Of a stretch of DNA of 64,000 bases, positions 37,901-46,742 are shown in pieces (the stretch's first letter is position 1; each line of letters opens with the position of its first letter). Origin of the DNA: Kaistella carnis (GTDB lineage Bacteria > Bacteroidota > Bacteroidia > Flavobacteriales > Weeksellaceae). Under the pieces are notes generated by a model. It was not told the DNA's origin. It made no database searches and saw only the letters and a list, made by a program, of their open reading frames with translations. The stretch is taken from contig NZ_CP034159.1 in assembly GCF_003860585.1 (NCBI RefSeq), positions 1,550,001 through 1,614,000 on the forward strand. The letters are read 5' to 3'. The position numbers and the translations under genes are program-made.

Positions 37901-38160
37901 ATGGTTTTATCTGCTTCGTGCTGCACCAGTTTTTCAATGGCTCTGGAATACGCTAATTCCGGCAAATCAGGATTTAATCTTTTTAAAGCTGCCAAAAGAT
38001 ACCGTTCCAAAACCACTTCCGTTTTGTTATCCCGACCCAACAAACCCTGCTCGCCAAAACTTTCATTTTGCCACGCAGTTACCACTTTCCAACCGAGTTC
38101 TTTCAGGACGTCTTCTGTGGCTTGCTCTATGAGTGCGTCTTCTGAGTATTCGTAGGACAT
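34987..38160 (-). CDS. hsdR: Type I restriction enzyme R subunit
   Basis: This is a full-size 1057-residue protein. A PD-ExK nuclease motif lies at about 142-165 (RPDVVGFVNG, LVFFELKS). It is followed by a superfamily-2 translocase with Walker A TQGSGKTYS near 300, the DEAH-type box SDEAHRTQGG near 405, FTGTPI, and a late QTIARANRVY motif VI. The C-terminal helical region ends in YSYAYF. It translocates and cuts DNA lacking the methylation specified by HsdS/HsdM. It is last in a seven-gene unit, following the second DUF262 gene by 17 bases. Confidence 0.95.
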   Translation of the reverse strand: MSYEYSEDALIEQATEDVLKELGWKVVTAWQNESFGEQGLLGRDNKTEVVLERYLLAALKRLNPDLPELAYSRAIEKLVQHEADKTIAQQNKTKYQFLKNGVEVSFVNAEGKSQKKILKIFDFKDYRNNDFLAVRQLEVSGELHNRRPDVVGFVNGIPLVFFELKSHANDLRSAYDDNFKDYKDTIPHLFYHNAFVILSNGTDAKVGTITSPYKYFLDWKRITEEAEGIVSLDTMLRGTCAPENLMDLFENFLLFDESNGNIVKLMAKNHQFIGVNKVLDNVSNIEDLEGKLGVYWHTQGSGKTYSMVFLCEKIHRKFGGSYTFLIVVDRTELENQAYDTFSGVGVVNNKNVIAGKKKGISGRDHLRELLSENHRYVFSLIHKFSIDPNLETEYPLITDRKNIIVISDEAHRTQGGKYARNMRFFGLPNASYLGFTGTPIIKDEEEVTKNIFGEYVSVYDFKRAIEDEATLPLKYLNRGEKLNIENPALDEQMAEILEQENLDEDQQKKLAYLFSKEYPILTAESRLRAIAKDLVWHFNERGYQGKAMLVALDKPTAVRMYDYVMEYWPEYLAELQQRITKAADIQEEQELQRKYNLVAATEVCVVISSEQNEIDKFKKMNLEIEPHRRRMVERNLEKEFKDEENPFRLAIVCAMWITGFDAPCVSTVYLDKPIKGHTLMQTIARANRVYDDEKENGLIVDYGNVYQQLEKAYAIYGEGQKGKGSDDGKKDTKPFEQLKAMAAEIQSAIEEVETMLKEEDFSLTALIEATAMGKIAAVNNGANAVCRNEESRAKFEIAARNVFRKYKALFPEKEARKFTKQYNAIDAIYNKLNQKTKSADVTEIIMKLQSVVNDSIVIDTVSEPINIAIDLSNLDADALRKAFEKVQRKNELVYDLNKAVEQKLEQMLKENPLRMEFYERYKEIVEAYNNGKSEAELKRSFEQLTAFVQTLSKEEKRAFTENLDEPTLSIFDLLIQNKELSKSEREQVKKVAKDTLEKLQNEKLNIPNWKESREMKAGIKTTIYDQLLWLPEDKYTDEEVSLKSLAVYQHVYSYAYF

Positions 38161-38177
38161 ATAATACAGTTTAACAA

Positions 38178-40343
38178 TTAATCTAAAACTACCATTTCTT
38201 GTAAAATTAATTCTATTTTATCAATTAATAATTGACCTTTTTCAATAAAATCTTCATTAAGTTCGACTTTATAAAAACCTTCTTCAGTTACTAAATTTTC
38301 TTGCAATAAATTATTAAATAAATTATTTTGCTCATTTGCTATTTCTATTTTAAAACCTTTTGGGTTTGCATCCATTGTTAATCCTGCCTTTAGCAAAAGC
38401 ATTTTCGAAGCACCATGATAATCCAAATGAATTATTTGTCTATTATTGTCAAACAATATCCAATTGAAAATATTCCATTCTAAATTAGTGGAAGATTCCA
38501 TACTACTATTTAGCATTATTACTTCTAAAGGATTTTCAGTTCGATTTTTCCAAAAGTAATAACCCTGAGTTTCAGCGTAATGCAATTGATTATCATATTT
38601 AATAAAATAATACCTCCAGTCTTTATTAGATACATTTAGATAATCAGCAGAAGTATTTTCTAGTGATTGTTTTAGATCTATTCCAATATTTATTTCATCT
38701 AACGTTTTAACAATGTTTTCTTGTTCGAATCTTCTTTGATTTGTTGTAAAGAAATCTCGCCAAGCATCACTCTTGTGAATTAAAAATCTTTTGCGTACAT
38801 CTTTGTCACGATTGGAATAATCACCAGTTGAAAGTAAAGCCTTTCTTATTAATGGTGTTTCTGCTTTGTAATCATTATCGAAGACCTCAACAAATTTCTC
38901 TAATATACTATGATAATTTTGTTTTTTATGATTTATAAAAAGTGATAAGGAACCGCGAAGAATATCGTGGTTTTCATAAGCTAAAAGCTCACTCTCTATA
39001 TCTGTTAATTTCTCCTCTAAATTTTCTTCATCAATTTGATTTTGATTAAAGGTATCAAATGGAATTTTTCCGAATAAAATAAGATCATTTACATGTAATA
39101 AGAAACTATGCATATTTTCGGGTCTCATTTCAAAACCACTGTTTGAAATTAAATTTCGCAACTGCCTAAATCTAAAAAATAAAACATTTTGATCGACTGG
39201 GTTTTGCAATGAAAGAGTTAATGCGTAGAACATGATTAATTCAGCATAACGTAAGGTAGATGTAGTTGCTTTTATAAAAAGATTTTCATCACCTTGCCAA
39301 AAAACTCTAATTAAATCAGATTTACCCAATGCTTTAGTAGAATGGTAAAAATAATTATTGTAGTATTCGCTGATTCCTTTTCTATCTTTGTCATACAGAT
39401 TATAATATGAATCTAAAAACTGAATGAAAAATTTTAAATCTTCTTCAGTAGCAAGCATTTCTCGAAAGCATTTATCTGCATCCTCAATTTTTTTTGCTTC
39501 AGAATTTAGTACGTAATATCTAATTGTAAATATGTTTTTAAATAAATTTAAAAAACCAGAATCAATTTTACAATCTTCTTTCCAAAGCATATTTGTCCAT
39601 TGAACATCTAGCTTATTTGATATTTCTTCTTTATAAGTTGGAAATTTTTCTTCAAGATACTTTTCAAAAGAAGATTTGAAAATCTCATAGCGAGTGAGAC
39701 TTTTACCCCTAGAATTCATCTTTATATATAAATCATCAGTAAGTCCAAATTTTTCTAGATCTAAATAATAAAATATTATTCTTTCCTGCTGAGTAAGTTT
39801 TTCCCATAATTTATCTACATTATAAAATTGATCGTGTACAGCATCTAAAACAACCAACATTGATTGTATCGTTGGATCATCGTTGTAAGAATTTAAAAAC
39901 TTTGCTTGATTTTGAATTTGTTTTGAAATAGTTTTACTGGAATCTAAATCAAAAATAAAATCATTAACTAAAGATTTACAAAACTCATTTGCAGAATGTC
40001 TTGTTTCGTATGAAAACAGTAACAACTCTTTATTTTTAACAAGTCCATTTTCTAAAGATGCATAAAGATGAAGTAAAAATAAAGTCGTTAATCTTTGTTG
40101 CCCATCAATCGGTGTCATACTTTTATCTTTCAAAATACTTCCATAAATGAAGTCTAAAACAAGGGTTTCTTCTATGCTGGCTGTATCATTTTTAAGAGCA
40201 TCAAACATGGCATTTAGTAAATCTTTTCTAACATTGTTTGCTTTTTCTGTATCTCTTCCATACGCATAATCTCGTTGAATTTGCGGTATTACGATCCTAC
40301 CTCTTTGCAATAGTGACCAAAAAGTGTATTTTCTATTTTTCAT
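38178..40343 (-). CDS. DUF262 (GmrS-like ParB-fold) protein, second of a pair
   Basis: The protein is 721 residues. IPQIQRDYAYGR at about 18-29 and DGQQRLTTLF near 80 are the two signatures of the DUF262 ParB/Srx-like nuclease or nucleotide-binding fold, used in GmrSD/BrxU-type restriction of modified DNA. YIKMNSRGKSLTRYEIFKS matches the usual third block. I see no HNH motif at the C-terminus. Instead there is a unique 150-residue region (HYAETQGYYFWKNRTENPLE). Its ATG overlaps the stop of the upstream DUF262 gene by four bases, so the pair is co-translated. Confidence 0.85.
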   Translation of the reverse strand: MKNRKYTFWSLLQRGRIVIPQIQRDYAYGRDTEKANNVRKDLLNAMFDALKNDTASIEETLVLDFIYGSILKDKSMTPIDGQQRLTTLFLLHLYASLENGLVKNKELLLFSYETRHSANEFCKSLVNDFIFDLDSSKTISKQIQNQAKFLNSYNDDPTIQSMLVVLDAVHDQFYNVDKLWEKLTQQERIIFYYLDLEKFGLTDDLYIKMNSRGKSLTRYEIFKSSFEKYLEEKFPTYKEEISNKLDVQWTNMLWKEDCKIDSGFLNLFKNIFTIRYYVLNSEAKKIEDADKCFREMLATEEDLKFFIQFLDSYYNLYDKDRKGISEYYNNYFYHSTKALGKSDLIRVFWQGDENLFIKATTSTLRYAELIMFYALTLSLQNPVDQNVLFFRFRQLRNLISNSGFEMRPENMHSFLLHVNDLILFGKIPFDTFNQNQIDEENLEEKLTDIESELLAYENHDILRGSLSLFINHKKQNYHSILEKFVEVFDNDYKAETPLIRKALLSTGDYSNRDKDVRKRFLIHKSDAWRDFFTTNQRRFEQENIVKTLDEINIGIDLKQSLENTSADYLNVSNKDWRYYFIKYDNQLHYAETQGYYFWKNRTENPLEVIMLNSSMESSTNLEWNIFNWILFDNNRQIIHLDYHGASKMLLLKAGLTMDANPKGFKIEIANEQNNLFNNLLQENLVTEEGFYKVELNEDFIEKGQLLIDKIELILQEMVVLD

Positions 40344-42364
40344 TCTTCTACTAATTCTGGTTTTAGGCTTTCTGTTATTGGCGAGAGATTTTCTATTTCA
40401 AGATACTCGCTTAAAATTAAATTTATGTGCGACAAATAATTCTTACGATCATTTTCACTCCAAAAATATAATTGCTGATTAAGAAAGTTTTCATCATTTA
40501 CATTGTGGTATTTCAAAAATAGATTTTTTGTACAAAGTGGAATATATTTTCCTTCTGCATCCATTCTAAGGATTTCTTTTCTTTTTACTTCAAAAATAGA
40601 ATTACTTAAAACCGTATTCTCTAAACCTCCAAGTAATGCCATATTTGAAAGCAAATGAATTTTATTTTTTAAACCGCTTGATGTATCTATTAAATTTAAA
40701 AATTTAATAACTCTATTAAATTCATTTAAAAATGTTGAGAAATCTAATTTGGAATTTTCACGCTGTGTTCCTAAACTTTTTAATATTAGTTGAAGTTCAG
40801 ATTTATTTTTATCTGAAATAGTGTCAATTGTTGTAAAATGTGATAAAACAGGAATATGCTCATCAATCCAATTGTACCAAGATTTTTTTTCATCTTTATT
40901 TAAGTTGTCAGAATTCTGGGCGTGAATATGCTCCAAAGTCCATTTCATTTCTTTATGAAGGTGGAAAGGATAAAAATCTAAACTTTCTAATTTGCGAACC
41001 GTTTCTACATTATACAAGATAAGAATGCGCTGTATCTCTTCATAATTTGCTACATAATCTATTGTTGCCAAATCAAAACTTACACTTCCTGTAATTACAC
41101 TTTTTAAATGTTTTAAAAAATCATTTTTATTCTGTGTTGATGCTTTGGCTAATAAGTCTATCAAAATGGTATCTCCCATGATACAAACAAGATATCCAAT
41201 TTTGTGGTAAAGGTCTCGGTCTTCATACCAATAGCAGATGGTTTCATAATAAAGTTCTATTTGCATCCAAATCTCCCATAAATCACTACCTTTTCTTATT
41301 TTTCGGTCGAAATATAAGAAAGTATATAAGTTGTCATTTTTATTTAGATCACTAAATTTTTCATTCTTAATATACTTTTTGGAAACTAAATCAAATAACA
41401 ATTCAATTTTTGAACTGTATTTTGTTATGTCTTTATTGGTTACAAAATTCCAAAATCTTGGACTTCCCAAAGAATGTTCAATCATATCCCATTTTTTGGA
41501 AATATGATTTTGTTTTTTAGCTTTATCAATTTTCAATGCAGTATTTTGCAAATCTTCATTCGCACTATTGCTTAGTAGATAATCTAAATTAAATTTACTG
41601 TCTTCTGAGAGAAATAATGCTTTTATCAATTCAGAATTAGTCAACGGAATTTTGGAATCATTTAATCTATTAAACAATTTTTTAGAATCTAACGCACTGT
41701 CTTTTTCAGTTTGATTAACTTCGTACCAAATTACTTGTGTAGACTTACCTTGCCTTTGAGAATCTGCTGAAGATTTTTGCCCAAAAAACACTGAAAAAAA
41801 ACTTGGAAACTGTTGCATTGTTGCTCTTTTTTCATAATCTTTCCCTGGTAGATTAAACCAATCTACGATATGCTTTAAGCCAGATGTTAAATAAAACGAG
41901 TCGATACTTGTTCTATCAACTGCTACACTTAAATTATCATCTTCTGAAATAATACTTAATTTTTCAAAAACATCTTTAAGTTCTGGCCGCGTTTGATAAA
42001 ATAGATTGTAGCAGTTTTTAATTTTAGAAATAGGGGTTATAATATTATTCATTTGAATAATAAGTCTTATGGTAGTCAATCTTTGCTGACCATCAATTAC
42101 TTCAAACCATCTGTTGTTATCATATTTAGATTCTAATTCATTTTCTGCAACAATTGTAGGGTCTAATTCTTTTACTACAATTGGCTGTAAACAGTAGAAA
42201 TCTCCACTATTCTTATTAGTAAAATCCCAAATATCAGAAAGCAATTGAAAAATGTGTATTTCTTCCCATCGATAACCTCTTTGATAATCTGGAATGAAAA
42301 AATTTCTTTCCATTAAATCTGGTATGGCTATCAATTCTAGTTCATTAAGACCCGTTTCATTCAT
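40340..42364 (-). CDS. DUF262-DUF1524 (GmrSD-like) protein, first of a pair
   Basis: The protein is 674 residues. The N-terminal DUF262 domain has FFIPDYQRGYRW (about 22-33), IDGQQRLTTI (about 88-97) and KLFNRLNDSKIPLTNSELIK. The C-terminal half is a DUF1524 HNH-type nuclease: WTLEHIHAQN near 475, then LLSNMALLGGLENTVLSN and VKRKEILRMDAEGKYIPLCT. This is the single-chain layout of GmrSD type IV restriction enzymes, which hydrolyse nucleotides and cleave modified DNA. Placement between hsdS and the second DUF262 gene suggests a joint defence unit. Confidence 0.87.
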   Translation of the reverse strand: MNETGLNELELIAIPDLMERNFFIPDYQRGYRWEEIHIFQLLSDIWDFTNKNSGDFYCLQPIVVKELDPTIVAENELESKYDNNRWFEVIDGQQRLTTIRLIIQMNNIITPISKIKNCYNLFYQTRPELKDVFEKLSIISEDDNLSVAVDRTSIDSFYLTSGLKHIVDWFNLPGKDYEKRATMQQFPSFFSVFFGQKSSADSQRQGKSTQVIWYEVNQTEKDSALDSKKLFNRLNDSKIPLTNSELIKALFLSEDSKFNLDYLLSNSANEDLQNTALKIDKAKKQNHISKKWDMIEHSLGSPRFWNFVTNKDITKYSSKIELLFDLVSKKYIKNEKFSDLNKNDNLYTFLYFDRKIRKGSDLWEIWMQIELYYETICYWYEDRDLYHKIGYLVCIMGDTILIDLLAKASTQNKNDFLKHLKSVITGSVSFDLATIDYVANYEEIQRILILYNVETVRKLESLDFYPFHLHKEMKWTLEHIHAQNSDNLNKDEKKSWYNWIDEHIPVLSHFTTIDTISDKNKSELQLILKSLGTQRENSKLDFSTFLNEFNRVIKFLNLIDTSSGLKNKIHLLSNMALLGGLENTVLSNSIFEVKRKEILRMDAEGKYIPLCTKNLFLKYHNVNDENFLNQQLYFWSENDRKNYLSHINLILSEYLEIENLSPITESLKPELVEE

Positions 42365-42402
42365 AATTATTTATGTTTTTTATTTTTTAAATTCATTTTT
42401 CC

Positions 42403-43635
42403 TCACACCTCCACAATCCCCATCATCAACCGCGGCAACAAAAGATCCCGCGCCTCGCGTAATCGCTGGTTTTGAGATTGAAGATTTATAATTATTGAAA
42501 TTCCTTTATTAAATGTATCTGAAAATTGATCTAAAATTTGCTTAGAAGGAACAACTAGTTCAATATCTAATATTTGCTGTGCACTAATGTTTGGTTGCGC
42601 TGCTCCGCCAGCAATATTTATTACTTGATTAATACCGTAAGTTGAATTAAAAAAACAATTTAAAAATGCAGTATTTTCAGTAACAAACTTTCCAACTCGC
42701 TGATTTAAATAAAAACTTTCATTGGAATGAGGCATAATCCCAACCTTTCCAATAGTTGCTCCAGTCATTGCAATCAGTAAATCACCTGATTTTAGCAAAT
42801 AGCGTTTTTGTTTAGAAGCGTATTCATTATCAACATAAGCAACATCTGACAGGTTTATAGTATTGTTTCCGATATTTTTAATACGAATTACACCATTTCC
42901 ATTATCTTTAAAATGTGCACTTTTAAAAGCAAACCCACTTAAATATTTGGTTACAGTTTCAATAGTTCCGTTCTCCCAACCTTCCGGCAATCCCGTTTCT
43001 TCATTCATCACTGCAGTTTCATAGCCCGGAAAACGCATTCGCACAAACCAATCTTCGTAGGTTTGTTGTGCCATTTCTTCCAGAATTTTGATGCGCTTCA
43101 AGTTGTTCTCTATCAAATCATCATAACCCGATAATATAGAAGCAATCTTTCGCTGGGTTTCAATAGGTGGAAGATTTAGTTTAATTTTTTTTACACCATC
43201 AATTGTTAATGCTTTTTGAGCAGCACCAATCATCATTGATTCAATTGATTTCTCACCTAATTGAGATCTTAAATAAAATTCCAAATATTTGGAGCATAAT
43301 CCTTTCGAAAAGTCTTTCATCCAGATTAAATTTCCATCCTTAAAATAGAAATCATATTCCTCTTTTACAAAATAAGCAACACCAGATCGATTTCCGACCG
43401 ATGACATTAAAATATCTCCTTTTATAGGAGCTCCAAACTTTTCTTTAAATTCTCGAAATCTTTTTTCAGATATAAAAACTTCATCACCGGAAAATACGCC
43501 AGTTGCTTTATGAATAATTTCTTTAGACCGATAAAATGGAATTCCTTTCTCTACATAATCATTAGCGAATACTCTTTTACTGGATAAAACTCTACAGTAA
43601 TCACCAATTTTCACCTCTTTCCAACCTTCTCTCAT
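42403..43635 (-). CDS. hsdS: Type I restriction specificity subunit
   Basis: The protein is 410 residues with two target-recognition domains. TRD1 covers roughly residues 1-150. The conserved helix (ETQRKIASILSGYDDLIENNLKRIKILEEMAQ) follows, then TRD2 (GWENGTIETVTKYLSGFAFK onward) and a final helix ending in LREARDLLLPRLMMG. It sets the bipartite DNA site for HsdM and HsdR. It overlaps hsdM by four bases (ATGA). The TRDs are A+T-richer than hsdM, as usual for domains exchanged between strains. Confidence 0.93.
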   Translation of the reverse strand: MREGWKEVKIGDYCRVLSSKRVFANDYVEKGIPFYRSKEIIHKATGVFSGDEVFISEKRFREFKEKFGAPIKGDILMSSVGNRSGVAYFVKEEYDFYFKDGNLIWMKDFSKGLCSKYLEFYLRSQLGEKSIESMMIGAAQKALTIDGVKKIKLNLPPIETQRKIASILSGYDDLIENNLKRIKILEEMAQQTYEDWFVRMRFPGYETAVMNEETGLPEGWENGTIETVTKYLSGFAFKSAHFKDNGNGVIRIKNIGNNTINLSDVAYVDNEYASKQKRYLLKSGDLLIAMTGATIGKVGIMPHSNESFYLNQRVGKFVTENTAFLNCFFNSTYGINQVINIAGGAAQPNISAQQILDIELVVPSKQILDQFSDTFNKGISIIINLQSQNQRLREARDLLLPRLMMGIVEV

Positions 43636-45230
43636 AATTTAAAAGATTGAATTTGGTTCATCAAATCATTGGCGTCGGTATTCAGTTCTGCCAGTTCGCT
43701 GTGCAAGATTTCCATGCGGCTTTTGTAATCGAAATCCATATCAATATCGATGTTCACGCCTACATATCTTCCCGGCGTTAAACTGTAATCCTGTTCGGCA
43801 ACTTCGTCCAAAGTCACCGCTTTGCACAAACCTTCGATGTCGCGGTATTTTCCGTCTGGGAAATGCTCGTTGAACCAGGCATTATCTTTCGTAACTTTGG
43901 GTTCTTCGCCACGGTGCATCGCCATGATGGCGGTTAAACCTTCCATCTGCTCTTCCGAGAAATCGTTGATGGTGGTGCTTACTTTCCGATAGACATTTCG
44001 GGCATCAATCATTAAAATTTTGTCGCGGTTGCTCTTCGATTTTCCTTTATCGAAAAACCATAAATGACACGGCAGAGAACGCGTATAGAAAAAGTTGTTG
44101 CTGATGGAAACAATACAGTCCACATTGCCCGTTTTGATGAGTTCTTCCCGAATGCGTTTCTCCGCATTTCCGGCATCCGTTGCCGAAGAAGCCATTACAA
44201 AACCGGCTCTTCCGGTCGGATTGAGGTAAGACATAAAATACTGAATCCACAAATAATTGCCATTCCCAATCGTACCTTTCCCCGTTAAAGGCGCACCAAA
44301 AGGCAAACGCTGATCTTCTGCCAAAAATTTATTTTTCGCATCTACTTTATCCACATTAAAGGGCGGATTCGCCATCACGAAATCGCATTTGCCAAACAAC
44401 TCAAACGGATCGGAATAAAAGGAATTGTTGTTCGCAATTTTCCCTTCGATGCCGTGAATGGCTAAGTTCATTTTCGCCAAACGCGTGGTGTTGCTTTTAT
44501 ATTCTGTGCCATAAACGGTGATGGCTTCGTTGACACTTTTGTTTTCGGTGTCTTTGATAAAATGCGCGGTCTGCACAAACATTCCTCCCGATCCACACGC
44601 CGGATCATGAATAATCCCGTGATTGGGCTGAATGAAATTGACGATCAGCTGTACCAAAGATGGTGGCGTAAAAAACTCACCGCCTTCCTGCGCACCGGCG
44701 CCCATCATGGATAATTTCATCAGGAAATATTCATAAACGCGACCGAAAACATCACCTTTTGCATTCCGCACCGAATCGGAATTAAAAATCCGGATGAGAT
44801 TTGCTAAAAGATTATTATCAGAATCGTCTTCCGGCGTTAAATCCTGATAATTTTTTGGTAAAATTCCAGCCAGTTCTTCATATTCCGCTTCGATAAGTTT
44901 CATGGCAGTATTTACAGCTTCTGCCAAATCTTCACTTTCTGGCAAAGATGCAAGATAAGTGTATTGTGCTTTTTCCGGCAAAAGCATAGAACCTGCAGCT
45001 GCAAAATCTTCTTTAGTGGCTTCACGTCTTTCTTTTGTCCGAGGATTGATGGGTAAAGTTTGGCTTAAATTTTCTTTAGCTTCTTCGTATTTATTTTCTG
45101 CAAAACGCAGCAATATTAATCCCAGCAAAGGATCTTTATATTCAGAAGCCGTGAGTTTAGAGTTCGCACGCAGTTCGTCTGCGGCTTCCCAAAGTTCTAT
45201 TTCGAGTTTTTTGATGTTTGATTGGGTCAT
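43632..45230 (-). CDS. hsdM: Type I restriction modification methylase subunit
   Basis: The protein is 532 residues. The N-terminal helical HsdM_N domain is followed by an N6-adenine methyltransferase with the AdoMet motif DPACGSGGMF at about 208-217 and catalytic NPPF in VMANPPFNVDK near 288. GGEFFTPPSLVQLIV lies before the AdoMet motif. It methylates the site chosen by HsdS and protects the host from HsdR. Length is normal and the frame intact. The DNA is more G+C-rich than the flanking hsdS and DUF262 genes. Confidence 0.95.
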   Translation of the reverse strand: MTQSNIKKLEIELWEAADELRANSKLTASEYKDPLLGLILLRFAENKYEEAKENLSQTLPINPRTKERREATKEDFAAAGSMLLPEKAQYTYLASLPESEDLAEAVNTAMKLIEAEYEELAGILPKNYQDLTPEDDSDNNLLANLIRIFNSDSVRNAKGDVFGRVYEYFLMKLSMMGAGAQEGGEFFTPPSLVQLIVNFIQPNHGIIHDPACGSGGMFVQTAHFIKDTENKSVNEAITVYGTEYKSNTTRLAKMNLAIHGIEGKIANNNSFYSDPFELFGKCDFVMANPPFNVDKVDAKNKFLAEDQRLPFGAPLTGKGTIGNGNYLWIQYFMSYLNPTGRAGFVMASSATDAGNAEKRIREELIKTGNVDCIVSISNNFFYTRSLPCHLWFFDKGKSKSNRDKILMIDARNVYRKVSTTINDFSEEQMEGLTAIMAMHRGEEPKVTKDNAWFNEHFPDGKYRDIEGLCKAVTLDEVAEQDYSLTPGRYVGVNIDIDMDFDYKSRMEILHSELAELNTDANDLMNQIQSFKL

Positions 45231-45264
45231 TTTTCTTTTTAAAGTTGAATTCTAATTTTGAAAA

Positions 45265-45555
45265 TTAAATTGGATTTCCTTTTTTATCTACAATTTTAAA
45301 TCCTAGTTTCTTGAGGGGATTATTTACTGCCTTGCCACCAAATACAGTTCCTCGCTTTAGTTCATAACCCATTTTTAATGCAGCGTGTTTCATTACTTCT
45401 TTTGGGGGCAAAACATCCCCATTGGCTAGAAGTACATCATATTTCGTAGATTTTTTTAAATCATGTTTTCCTGTAGAAAGCATTTCGATTGCTTCCTCTA
45501 CGCATTTTTTAGTAATTATTTTATAAAATTCTGGAGCATCAATTTTTTTCGCCAT
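45265..45555 (-). CDS. Small ScoMcrA-head-like protein beside hsdM
   Basis: This 96-residue, lysine-rich protein has STKYDVLLANGDVLPPKEVM, then GYELKRGTVFGGKAVNN and KKLGFKI. The order nGxxxPPKxV...GGxxxN..L..LGF resembles the small N-terminal head domain of ScoMcrA-type restriction endonucleases and related modified-base sensors. As a stand-alone gene 34 bases before hsdM in the same direction it could be an accessory sensor of the restriction unit. The domain match is from memory of the pattern and needs a profile search. Confidence 0.6.
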   Translation of the reverse strand: MAKKIDAPEFYKIITKKCVEEAIEMLSTGKHDLKKSTKYDVLLANGDVLPPKEVMKHAALKMGYELKRGTVFGGKAVNNPLKKLGFKIVDKKGNPI

Positions 45556-45583
45556 TGTTATTAATCTTTAAAATTGGTAAATG

Positions 45584-46633
45584 TTATTCAGTAATATTTT
45601 TTATTTTTTGAGTAAGCTGAGAAGATTTCATTTTCACAGTATTACTCTCTGAGAGTAGAGAGCGCTTTTCATCTTCAATTTTTGTCTGACTATTTTTAAG
45701 ACTATTCATTTCCGCTTCACAATCCGAAATTTCCAAACCGATATTATTGATTTGTTTTTCCAGTTGAAGTATTTCTATTTTAAGATCACTGACTGATGAT
45801 TTCATTTCCATCACTTCATTTTCAACTGAAGAAATTTTTGACTCCATATTTAAATGTTCGTTTTGTAAATTTTCCGCCTTACGACTAAACGCTTCTATTT
45901 TATTTTCATTTTCTTCAATTTCCTTGGCATAATTCGTTTCCAAAACAATTCGGGAAGCGGCAATATATTTAAAGATCTGCGTTCCTTTTGCAAAATCACC
46001 TTTTACGAGCGTTCCTAATTCATTCCAACTTGCCAGCAATATTTCCTGGGCTTCACTCCAGCTTTTAACATGTTTGAAACTGCGGTACAGCATAACACCC
46101 ATAACCAAAAAACCGACAGGACCGATGACGAAAGAAATAGCAGAAGACATTCCGGTGTATAAAGCGAAGGGCAGCGTAATCCCCAAAAGAGAAGTAATTG
46201 CACCGACCGTAGAACTCGCCAACATATAAATACCAAAGCCAGAGAGTTGAGCTGCTCCCAGAGCACCAATTCCACTTAAAGAAGCAATTTGATTTTTATC
46301 TAATCCCGCTTTTCCCAACTCTTCAATGATTTTGTCTTTTTCTTCCTGACTTAGTTTTTCAAATTCATTTTGAAATAATTTTAAATAAAGTTCTCTTTCA
46401 GCATGAAGAATTCCTTTGCTAATATCAATGTTTTCACCATTTTTTTCAGCAATTGAAATAATAAACTGTTTGTAATTTAAAGGATCCTGAAACAATCCCT
46501 TTGCCGGAAGTAACAGCTTTGAGATTTTAGAAACAATTTCTTTATCATCATTTTGCTTTAAACCTAATATCTGAACGAAAGCTTTTTTTTGCTCCAGGTT
46601 CATTTCCTGAAGTAGGGTGGAAATATGATTCAT
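45584..46633 (-). CDS. YaaW-like (UPF0174) protein with membrane segment and C-terminal coiled coil
   Basis: The protein is 349 residues. The N-terminal region (KLSQEEKDKIIEELGKAGLD) and two or three Gly/Ala-rich hydrophobic helices at about 120-190 (GIYMLASSTVGAITSLLGIT, AISFVIGPVGFLVMGVMLY) resemble the YaaW/UPF0174 family. Residues 235-349 form a long heptad-rich coiled coil (NKIEAFSRKAENL through SQLTQKI). It lies 28 bases before the small ScoMcrA-like gene and appears to be first in the restriction operon. Membrane-linked proteins of this sort recur in defence islands; a role there is inference. Confidence 0.65.
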   Translation of the reverse strand: MNHISTLLQEMNLEQKKAFVQILGLKQNDDKEIVSKISKLLLPAKGLFQDPLNYKQFIISIAEKNGENIDISKGILHAERELYLKLFQNEFEKLSQEEKDKIIEELGKAGLDKNQIASLSGIGALGAAQLSGFGIYMLASSTVGAITSLLGITLPFALYTGMSSAISFVIGPVGFLVMGVMLYRSFKHVKSWSEAQEILLASWNELGTLVKGDFAKGTQIFKYIAASRIVLETNYAKEIEENENKIEAFSRKAENLQNEHLNMESKISSVENEVMEMKSSVSDLKIEILQLEKQINNIGLEISDCEAEMNSLKNSQTKIEDEKRSLLSESNTVKMKSSQLTQKIKNITE

Positions 46634-46742
46634 TAGGAAGTAAATATTGAATTGATAAATTATTTATTAGAAGTTGAAATTTAAGAAAAATTAACGATTT
46701 TTTTAAGGTTTAGTTAAATAAAACTTCCGTCCATATTAAAAG

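Noticed and set aside
35693..38155. Plus-strand frames within hsdR
   Set aside because: Antisense shadows of a complete restriction subunit.
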